Positions 1 through 5,199 of a stretch of 8,045 nucleotides of DNA are shown piece by piece (the first letter of the stretch is position 1; every line of letters starts with the position of its first letter). The translations under genes were made by a program, and so were the position numbers. This DNA is from Acidobacteriota bacterium. Lineage in GTDB: Bacteria; Acidobacteriota; Vicinamibacteria; Vicinamibacterales; CAVVIG01. The notes under the pieces are model-generated. The model was not told where the DNA came from, ran no database searches, and saw only the letters and a list, made by a program, of their open reading frames with translations. The stretch spans positions 1 to 8,045 of the forward strand of contig JACPZV010000432.1 of NCBI GenBank assembly GCA_016195295.1. The letters are read 5' to 3'.

Positions 1-173
1 CGATCGAATGGCACCGCGCGATGTGGATCTTCTACCGCAAGCATCGCGCGCCCAACGTCTGGCTCCCCGAGCGCGCGCTCGTCTACACCGGCATTGCCAT
101 CAAGACCGCGCTCGCCGTCGCCGTCAGCGCGCTACGACGATCGGCGTCGCCGGGAACGGTCAAGCCGCAGTAG
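1..173 (+). CDS. C-terminal end of a family 2 glycosyltransferase (partial)
   Basis: The reading frame is open from the window edge (first full codon at 3) to TAG at 171-173 and gives the last 56 residues of a protein. It contains HRAMWIFYRKHRAP, matching the H-x-S/A-M-x-x-(Y/F)-x-R-K-H signature found after the catalytic domain of many GT2 enzymes of the rhamnosyltransferase/WbbL type. A hydrophobic stretch follows (LVYTGIAIKTALAVAVSAL), probably a C-terminal membrane anchor, and then a short basic tail. Family members transfer a sugar from a nucleotide-sugar donor to a lipid-linked acceptor at the cytoplasmic face of the inner membrane. The catalytic part lies outside the window, so donor and acceptor cannot be named. 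The call rests on one motif plus the setting among other glycan genes. It is too short for the ORF thresholds commonly used. Confidence 0.7.
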   Translation, partial: IEWHRAMWIFYRKHRAPNVWLPERALVYTGIAIKTALAVAVSALRRSASPGTVKPQ

Positions 174-180
174 GGTGCTG

Positions 181-206
181 AATTGGAGATGAAGAATTAG
201 GAATTA
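181..206 (+). repeat. Left arm of imperfect inverted AT-rich tract flanking the four-helix-bundle gene
   Basis: This purine- and AT-rich 26-base tract matches the reverse complement of 785-810 at 19 of 26 positions by my hand alignment. Shared blocks are AATTG, ATGAAG and GAATT. The two arms bracket the gene at 226-678 and differ sharply in composition from the GC-rich surroundings. This could mark the edges of an inserted cassette, or could simply be two AT-rich intergenic tracts. Confidence 0.4.
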
Positions 207-224
207 GTGGGAATTAAGAATTAG
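194..224. repeat. Four copies of the heptamer GAATTAG/GAATTAA
   Basis: GAATTAG occurs at 194-200 and 201-207. After a TGG spacer, GAATTAA is at 211-217 and GAATTAG at 218-224. The array ends two bases before the stop codon of the four-helix-bundle gene (226-228 on the - strand). Function is unknown; short tandem arrays like this vary in copy number by slippage. Confidence 0.75.
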
Positions 225-225
225 T

Positions 226-678
226 CTAGCGGTGCGATTCCGACGAGGAATCGGGGATGACTTTCACGAACGCGCGTTTCGGACGCCGGCTGGACTTGAG
301 AACCACGTTCGCACGCTTATTCCGAACGATCGTCCCGATGATCGACACCAGGGCGCTGGCTTCCTCGCGAAGAGCCGCCGCTTCCAGTGCTGGTCCGATA
401 CGACAGGCTTCATGAAGGCGAAGTCTGACGTGGGCTTCACGCGCTTCTTTCAGTCCGATGCTGCATTTCGAAATGAAATCGCGATCGCTTTCGGCCGCGC
501 GCGCCTCTTCCAGCATGGCGGCGACCGATGTTCCACAGCTCAGTAACTGAGGCGCCATCATTCGTGCGACGCCGCCGGTCGCGTACACCTCCTGACAGAA
601 CTTGACGATGCGGCACGCGAACGCAAACGTCCGGTCGCGAATGTCCTGGCCGTGTTCGAAAGCGCGATGCTTGTGCAT
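226..678 (-). CDS. Four-helix-bundle protein (23S rRNA-intervening-sequence / S23-like family)
   Basis: The protein has 150 residues from ATG at 678. It carries the conserved course of this family: DIRDRTFAFACRIVKFCQ (helix 1, residues 12-29), MAPQLLSCGTSVAAMLEEA (helix 2, 41-59), SDRDFISKCSIGLKEAREA (helix 3, 64-82) and a last helix ending near KRAN (about 97-124). The QL-x-x-x-G-T-S block and the D-F-x-x-K-x-x-I-x-L-K-E-A-R-E block are the most diagnostic parts. Members occur inside 23S rRNA intervening sequences or as free-standing genes; their biochemical role is not established. Here there is no rRNA nearby. ATG 678 fits the usual short N-terminus, although no strong Shine-Dalgarno precedes it. 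An upstream TTG at 723 has GGAGG only 3 bases away, too close to be convincing. The tail after about residue 125 is basic and then Ser/Glu-rich, beyond the core bundle. Inverted AT-rich tracts flank the gene and it interrupts an otherwise glycan-related region. Confidence 0.82.
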   Translation of the reverse strand: MHKHRAFEHGQDIRDRTFAFACRIVKFCQEVYATGGVARMMAPQLLSCGTSVAAMLEEARAAESDRDFISKCSIGLKEAREAHVRLRLHEACRIGPALEAAALREEASALVSIIGTIVRNKRANVVLKSSRRPKRAFVKVIPDSSSESHR

Positions 679-784
679 GTCCAACCGACAAGCACGACGC
701 GTGCCGATTCCAAACCGCTGCAAATCCCTCCATGGCCGTCGAAAGTACGCACTTTCTTCAATCCGTACCTTGATAACTCATTCC

Positions 785-810
785 AAATTCTTACTCCTTC
801 ATTATCAATT
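785..810 (-). repeat. Right arm of imperfect inverted AT-rich tract flanking the four-helix-bundle gene
   Basis: Read on the - strand this tract begins AATTGATAATGAAGGAG and matches 181-206 at 19 of 26 positions. It sits between the stop of the YdcF gene (817-819) and the start of the four-helix-bundle gene, so any promoter for the latter should overlap it. I found no convincing -35/-10 pair in it. Confidence 0.4.
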
Positions 811-816
811 TCAACC

Positions 817-1596
817 CTACAACCACCCTCTCATCCAGTAGTACACCGTCGCCAGGTAGTCGTAGAGCGCGGTGTCGGAAACCGTCAGCGACTGGCGCGT
901 CGGCATAATCGACCACAGCGACATTTCCTGATTGCCCCATTGACGCGCGGCCGAGGGCACGGGATCGAGTCCGACCGCCCGGAAGGCGGCGAGCGCTCGG
1001 CCCATGTGTGTCGGAGAGGTCACAATCACGCACTGTGTCAGTCCGCGGGCCGCGAGGATCGGTTTCAGGTAGACCGCCTCTTCTCGAGTCGTCATGCCCC
1101 GATCCTCGACGACAATCCGCGAGGCCGGCACGCCGAGACTGATGGCAGCCTCGCGATACGCATGCGCTTCCGGACGCGGAGGTTCGAGCTGTTGCGTGTT
1201 GCCGCCAGACACCACGACCAGCGGGTCGCCGAGCAACTTGTACACTCGCACCGCCTCGATGAGTCGAAACGCGGTCGACCCGACATCATCGAGCGCCATG
1301 CCGTCGGCCACGTGGCTCAGCGTGCCGCCGCCGAGGACCACAACCGCCTGCGCGCCCCGAGCCTGCTCGCGCGTCTCGAGCGGCCGATAGCGGGCGCTCA
1401 TCGGCAGCGAGGTGAGCCACGCGCCGAATGGCGTCGCCAGAAACCAGTATGTGAGGAGCAACGCGGTCAGCCATCGCCGGGCCCATACCGCGGTGCGCCG
1501 GTGGTGAAGCAACGCGATGCCGAGGCCGAACGCAAAGACGACGAACGGAACAGCGGTGAACCGCATCGTCTTGAAGAAGTCGATGATGAGCATCAT
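817..1596 (-). CDS. YdcF/ElyC/SanA-type DUF218 membrane protein
   Basis: This is an envelope protein of the DUF218 family, with two N-terminal membrane segments followed by a soluble Rossmann-like DUF218 domain. Numbered from a GTG at 1614, the helices lie at about 18-36 and 47-68. The family motifs are AVVVLGGGTL (90-99), VVVSGGNT (133-140), EDRGMTTREEA (170-180) and VTSPTHMGRALAAFR (198-212). The C-terminus is the typical YYWMRGWL. Members such as ElyC and SanA act in envelope integrity and polyprenyl-carrier or peptidoglycan-related steps; the reaction is not settled. The start is uncertain. GTG 1614 abuts the divergent gene's ATG at 1615, so I prefer ATG 1596 (next codon also ATG), giving 259 residues that begin MMLIIDFF. 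None of the candidate starts has a clear Shine-Dalgarno. A decayed second member of this family lies at 7321-7560. Confidence 0.88.
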   Translation of the reverse strand: MMLIIDFFKTMRFTAVPFVVFAFGLGIALLHHRRTAVWARRWLTALLLTYWFLATPFGAWLTSLPMSARYRPLETREQARGAQAVVVLGGGTLSHVADGMALDDVGSTAFRLIEAVRVYKLLGDPLVVVSGGNTQQLEPPRPEAHAYREAAISLGVPASRIVVEDRGMTTREEAVYLKPILAARGLTQCVIVTSPTHMGRALAAFRAVGLDPVPSAARQWGNQEMSLWSIMPTRQSLTVSDTALYDYLATVYYWMRGWL

Positions 1597-1632
1597 AAGC
1601 GCGGTGTAAGGCACATGTTATATTCGGCGCCC
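1597..1632. promoter_or_regulatory. Compact divergent start region with an AT-rich core
   Basis: Two divergent genes meet here. TATATT at 1619-1624 is the only -10-like element on the + strand; it lies 8 bases before ATG 1633, which would suit a leaderless transcript. On the - strand TATAAC (1622-1617) is a -10-like element that would serve the YdcF gene. No matching -35 elements are visible on either strand, so this is a weak prediction. Confidence 0.3.
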
Positions 1633-3135
1633 ATGCGGCGCGTCTCGCCTTTGCTGTTGACCGTCGTCGCCATCTATCGCCTGTCGTTGCTCGGCCGCGG
1701 CGCGATGACGTTTGTCGACGAGACGTGGCACTACAGAGCGGTCCTCTTTCTGCAGGACCTGCGCGTCGGAAACGTCAGGCACGCGTTCGCGAATCTCGAT
1801 AACTTCGGGCGGCCCGGCGACGTGCTCGTGCGGCTGATTCCCGGCGCGCTGCAAGCGATCCCGTTCGCCTTCGGCCTCGCGCCCTCGAATCCGGTCTCGC
1901 TTCTCCTGCCGACGGCCTGCAACGTGATCGTCACGCTGATTACGCTCGCCCTTTTCTATCGAATCTGTCTGCTGCTCTTTGACGGCGATCAACTCGTGTC
2001 GCTGACGGCATCGGCTGTGTACAGCCTGCTCGTCAACACGAACATCTACGTGCGGCACACGCTGCCGTACGACTGGGCGCTGTGCGTGTTCGTGTACGCG
2101 CTGTGGCTGACGCTGTCGCGCCCGCCGACGGCCGCGCTCGCGTGGACCATCGGGGCGCTGGGGACGGCGATCGGTCTGATTTATCCCGGCTATTTTCCGC
2201 TCGCCGGAATCCTCGCGGTCGTGTTCGTCGCGCGAGACGCAACGACCGCCTCTCCGTGGTGGCGCCACGTGTGGCGCCTGGGCACGGGCGCGCTCGTCTG
2301 CATCGCGGGCATCGATCTTCTCTGTCGGATTGGCGGTCCCGGCTACTTCGACATGATGCGACGGCTCGGTCGCGAACAGCCGGGCTTCGTGCGAGGCGCG
2401 TACGAGGGCTGGATCTTCGTGCCTCGCTACCTCCTCGACGTGGAGGGATACGCCGGTGTTCTGCTCCTCGCGGGAATCGTCGCGTACGCCGCGCGCGCGT
2501 TCGCGCGACGACGGCAGGATGGTCTGGGCCGACGGATCCATTGGGTCATCGTACCCGCCGTGGCCATCTGGGCCGCGCAAGCGATCGCCTCTTCACCGGG
2601 CCGGTACTTTCTGTTCTCGGGACGTGTGATTCATCCGTGGTTTCTGTTTCTGGTATGGGCGCTCGGCGACGCGATGCTGTGGGTCCATCGCGGGGCCGCT
2701 CGACGGGCGTTGTGCGCCGCCGCCGTGGCAACTGCGCTCGTGTCGTGGGCGGGATTTGCCCGCGCGTACGCCAGGCTCGACTACCCGCGCGATGTGCTGT
2801 ACCAGTTCGCGATCGACACCGCGCGCGTCCCGGCGACTCAGAAGGTGTGTGAGATGTCTCCCGTCAACGGGACGTACGAGTCGCCACCTTCACGCGATCG
2901 CGGAGTCGGGCCTCCCGCGACGGACATGACGAAATATCTTCTAATCAACTTCTGTCAGGGCTTTCCGACATCCGAGGCGTCACGGCCGCTCCCGACCGCA
3001 GACGAAGCGACGCTCCTCTTCGACGCGCCACACTTCATGGCCTTTCCGGCCTACGCGTTTGAAGGATTCAACGCCGAGGACAGACGTGCTCTGCGAGAGA
3101 ACGCGTACCGGGTTCGCATTTACAGAACGTTCTAG
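1615..3135 (+). CDS. Polytopic membrane protein, probable GT-C-fold glycosyltransferase
   Basis: This 506-residue inner-membrane protein has about ten hydrophobic segments (for example 11-27, 95-122, 127-142, 152-167, 174-206, 222-238, 278-296, 308-326, 338-357 and 364-383). A soluble C-terminal part of roughly 120 residues follows. The first loop after helix 1 contains TFVDETWHYR with D35-E36, matching the acidic pair expected in the first periplasmic loop of GT-C enzymes of the PMT/ArnT type. These enzymes use polyprenyl-phosphate sugars as donors. I do not recognise a specific subfamily, and the substrate is unknown. The reading frame runs back to 652, but residues before 1615 are antisense to the YdcF gene and look like shadow translation. 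ATG 1615 has only TAAGG three bases upstream; ATG 1633 (MRRVSPLLL) is an equally good start and fits the TATATT element. The gene converges with the WecA-like gene across a palindromic repeat. Confidence 0.75.
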   Translation: MLYSAPMRRVSPLLLTVVAIYRLSLLGRGAMTFVDETWHYRAVLFLQDLRVGNVRHAFANLDNFGRPGDVLVRLIPGALQAIPFAFGLAPSNPVSLLLPTACNVIVTLITLALFYRICLLLFDGDQLVSLTASAVYSLLVNTNIYVRHTLPYDWALCVFVYALWLTLSRPPTAALAWTIGALGTAIGLIYPGYFPLAGILAVVFVARDATTASPWWRHVWRLGTGALVCIAGIDLLCRIGGPGYFDMMRRLGREQPGFVRGAYEGWIFVPRYLLDVEGYAGVLLLAGIVAYAARAFARRRQDGLGRRIHWVIVPAVAIWAAQAIASSPGRYFLFSGRVIHPWFLFLVWALGDAMLWVHRGAARRALCAAAVATALVSWAGFARAYARLDYPRDVLYQFAIDTARVPATQKVCEMSPVNGTYESPPSRDRGVGPPATDMTKYLLINFCQGFPTSEASRPLPTADEATLLFDAPHFMAFPAYAFEGFNAEDRRALRENAYRVRIYRTF

Positions 3136-3182
3136 TGGAACGTCCGCGTCATTTTCTGCAGCGGTAAGCGCGGGTCCTGTCC

Positions 3183-3228
3183 GCGACCCTTCGACCTCGC
3201 TCAGGGTCGCCGTGAGCGTGTCGAACGG
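3183..3228. repeat. REP-like palindromic element between convergent genes
   Basis: Two alternative hairpins overlap here. The first pairs GCGACCCT (3183-3190) with AGGGTCGC (3203-3210), a perfect 8-bp stem with a 12-base loop. The second pairs TTCGACCTCGCTCA (3190-3203) with TGAGCGTGTCGAA (3213-3225), near-perfect with one unpaired base plus one mismatch and extendable outward to about 3187-3228. Bases 3190 and 3203 belong to both, so the stems compete. The sequence resembles intergenic TTCGAC...GCTCA palindromes that I recall as abundant in several GC-rich phyla. It lies between two convergent stop codons (3135 and 3249) and could act in transcription termination or mRNA 3' protection. There is no T-run, so it is not a classical rho-independent terminator. 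Confidence 0.65.
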
Positions 3229-3248
3229 CGAACAGCCCCACCGGGTGC

Positions 3249-5123
3249 TCACGACGCGTTTTTCCTGCGTCTTGCCGAGGCATCAACCGTCGGGGCCTCT
3301 TCGTGGCCGACGATGATCGATTCGAGGCCGACGTGCAGGCGCGAGAGCGACACGCCGTGGTTGCCGCAGAGCGACTCGAGGTCGCGGAGCCGGTCCACTT
3401 CGATGATGCGCGCGCTGATGACGACCGAATCCACGACGCCGCTCTCGACGAGCGAGACGAGCGATCCGTACCCGCCCAGCACGGGATAACCCTGCACCCG
3501 CATCCGCTGCTTCCGCGCGTCATCGTCGACGAAGCCGAGGATCTTGAAGCCGCCGAAGTGCGTCTTGGTCAGCTCGCTGACGACGAGCGATCCGCCGTCA
3601 CCGGCGCCGTAAATCACGACGCGCGACGCCGATTTGCGGCTCCTGTAGAGGAATTCGCCGATGAGCCGGAACGAGGCGCGCGACGCGGCGAGCACGATGG
3701 CCAGGAGCACGGCGTAGATCCCGAAGACCGTGCGCGAGTAACCGTCGAACCGCAGCACGAACAGGATGCCGAGGAGCGAAACGGCCGTGCCGAGGACGAC
3801 GCCCTTCGCCACCACGATCGTGTCCATCAGGCCGAAGTACCGCCACACGCCCTGGTAGATGCCCACCGCGAAGAAGGCGAGCATCTGCGAGGCCAGCAGG
3901 ATGGGCAACGACCGGTAGAACGACGTGAAGTTCTGGCTGAAGTCCTTGCCTTCGAACCGGAGGCGGTACGCGGCGTAGTAGGCGATGGTGATGAGGAACA
4001 GGTCCAGCACGACCTCGGCGATGCGCCGCTTGTAGACGAAGTCGGCGACGAGCGGCGTCAGCTTCGAACGGTCGAGCGCCTCCACCTCCGCCTCCTCGTA
4101 GACGTGGACGCGCGACAGGTAGACGCCGAAGATCACCATCGCGACGAAGAACAATGCCGCCACAAGACCGGACCAGCTCGGATGAAAGAAATCCACGGCG
4201 AGGCCGAGTCCGCCGCCAATCGCGGCCAGCAGCCACAGCAGGGCGACCGCCGCGCGCTCGGACAAGCCGATCGCGACGAGCCGGTGCGACGAGTGATCGC
4301 GCCCGCCTTCAGACGGCGCGCGCCCCGACAGGACGCGCGACGCCGTCACGAGCGTCGTGTCCAGGATGGGAATCAGCAGCACGAGCAGCGGCGCGGCGAC
4401 GATCGACAGCGGATTCGACTTCGCGCTGACGGCTTGCGAGTCGCTCAGCGTGAGCGTCGCGAAGCTCAGCCCGAGCAAGAGGCTGCCGCTGTCGCCCATG
4501 AAGATCGACGCCGGGTGGTAGTTGTAGACGAGAAAGCCGGCCGTGGCGCCGAGCAGCAAGGCGAGATAACGCGCCTGGAAAAACGCCGCGGTGCCGAACT
4601 GCGCCGGCATGAGCGAGACGAGGAGCGCGCCGCCGACGATGAGCGCGATGCCCGCGCACAACCCGTCCATGTTGTCGAGCAGGTTGAACGCGTTGGTCAT
4701 GCCGACGACCCACACGTAGGTGAGCATCATGTCGAGCGTGAGCGACGAGGTCCAGTTGAGTCGGTAGCGGGAGAAGATCAGCACCGACGCGAGCGCGATC
4801 TCGATCACCAGCTTCGTCGAGGGCTTGAGCGAGACGAGATCGTCGGCGAGACCCACCGCGAACATCAGCCCGCAGCACGCCAGGAGCACGCTGACTTCGT
4901 GCACGACGCGGAACACGAGCAGGCCGGCGATGAGCGTCAGGCCGATCGCGACGCCGCCGAAGAGCGCGATCGGCTTCTTGTGCCATCGATCTTCGCGCGG
5001 CTCCGCGACCGCGCCAAATCGTACGGCCAGCATCCTCGCCACCGGGACGAGCAACAACGAGACGGCGAAGGCGAACAGGAACGGCCAGGTGGCGGCCGTC
5101 AAGGCCAATCTGAGGTGGGGCAA
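3249..5123 (-). CDS. WecA/MraY-type polyprenyl-phosphate sugar-1-phosphate transferase fused to CapD/WcaJ-type membrane and Rossmann domain
   Basis: The protein has 624 residues in two modules. Residues about 12-345 form a polytopic phosphoglycosyltransferase of the WecA/MraY superfamily. It has REDRWHKKP-x-x-x-x-GG (43-57), the GLADD metal/substrate motif (91-95), TNAFNLLDNMDGL (143-155), FMGDSGS (208-214) and GRDHSSHRL (274-282), the counterpart of the WecA histidine loop. It should transfer a sugar 1-phosphate, possibly GlcNAc-1-P, from a UDP-sugar to undecaprenyl phosphate, starting glycan assembly at the inner membrane. Residues about 366-600 add four more membrane segments and a Rossmann domain, VVIYGAGDGG (502-511) then LGFVDDD. 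This is the N-terminal part of FlaA1/CapD/WbpM proteins and of large WcaJ-like transferases. The usual catalytic third part (SDR dehydratase or monotopic transferase) is missing; the chain ends soon after with a basic tail. The start is TTG 5123: an in-frame stop at 5162-5160 excludes longer forms, and the first ATG (5033) would lie inside helix 1. Confidence 0.9.
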   Translation of the reverse strand: MPHLRLALTAATWPFLFAFAVSLLLVPVARMLAVRFGAVAEPREDRWHKKPIALFGGVAIGLTLIAGLLVFRVVHEVSVLLACCGLMFAVGLADDLVSLKPSTKLVIEIALASVLIFSRYRLNWTSSLTLDMMLTYVWVVGMTNAFNLLDNMDGLCAGIALIVGGALLVSLMPAQFGTAAFFQARYLALLLGATAGFLVYNYHPASIFMGDSGSLLLGLSFATLTLSDSQAVSAKSNPLSIVAAPLLVLLIPILDTTLVTASRVLSGRAPSEGGRDHSSHRLVAIGLSERAAVALLWLLAAIGGGLGLAVDFFHPSWSGLVAALFFVAMVIFGVYLSRVHVYEEAEVEALDRSKLTPLVADFVYKRRIAEVVLDLFLITIAYYAAYRLRFEGKDFSQNFTSFYRSLPILLASQMLAFFAVGIYQGVWRYFGLMDTIVVAKGVVLGTAVSLLGILFVLRFDGYSRTVFGIYAVLLAIVLAASRASFRLIGEFLYRSRKSASRVVIYGAGDGGSLVVSELTKTHFGGFKILGFVDDDARKQRMRVQGYPVLGGYGSLVSLVESGVVDSVVISARIIEVDRLRDLESLCGNHGVSLSRLHVGLESIIVGHEEAPTVDASARRRKNAS

Positions 5124-5132
5124 GACCCGCTT

Positions 5133-5138
5133 ATTGTA
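5133..5138 (-). promoter_or_regulatory. TACAAT -10-like element before the WecA-like gene
   Basis: On the - strand TACAAT ends 9 bases before TTG 5123, so transcription from it would begin at or within a few bases of the start codon. It lies just beyond the foot of the 5140-5199 hairpin. No -35-like hexamer is visible at 16-18 bases, because that region is the hairpin itself. Leaderless initiation on TTG would be unusual, so treat this as tentative. Confidence 0.35.
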
Positions 5139-5139
5139 C

Positions 5140-5199
5140 CGCTCGGCTGAAGCCTCGCGCTACGTGGCGTCTTTGTAGCGCGAGGCTTTCAGCCGAGCG
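5140..5199. repeat. Long inverted repeat / hairpin between asnB and the WecA-like gene
   Basis: The left arm, 5140-5163 (24 bases), is the exact reverse complement of the right arm, 5175-5199 (25 bases), apart from one extra T in the right arm's CTTTC. An 11-base loop (5164-5174) separates them. The right arm ends directly against the asnB stop codon (TGA at 5202-5200). The fold would be very stable. Neither side has a T-run, so a standard intrinsic terminator is unlikely. A dispersed palindromic repeat (REP or small MITE-like) that also tunes read-through between two co-directional genes is the best reading. Confidence 0.85.

Noticed and set aside
194..224. CRISPR-like or iteron array
   Set aside because: The units are 7 bases long with essentially no spacers and no cas or replication gene is near. 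It is a simple tandem repeat.
226..678. 23S rRNA intervening sequence
   Set aside because: The encoded family fits, but neither flank contains rRNA sequence; the neighbours are protein-coding genes.
652..1614. Long N-terminal extension of the GT-C reading frame
   Set aside because: It runs antisense through the YdcF gene and the intergenic AT-rich tract and has a low-complexity Arg-rich composition. The membrane protein starts at 1615 or 1633.
1618..2580. 320-residue - strand frame opposite the GT-C gene
   Set aside because: Arg/Asp/His/Glu-rich shadow translation without motifs, opposite a well-supported polytopic protein.
3303..5150. 615-residue open frame on the + strand opposite the WecA-like fusion gene
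   Set aside because: Its translation is dominated by Arg, Glu, Asp, His and Gln, with no domain or motif. It is the antisense shadow of a GC-rich gene whose opposite strand has clear catalytic motifs.
5140..5199. Rho-independent terminator
   Set aside because: The hairpin is strong, but neither strand has a T-run after it; the - strand continues with GTACAATAAGC.
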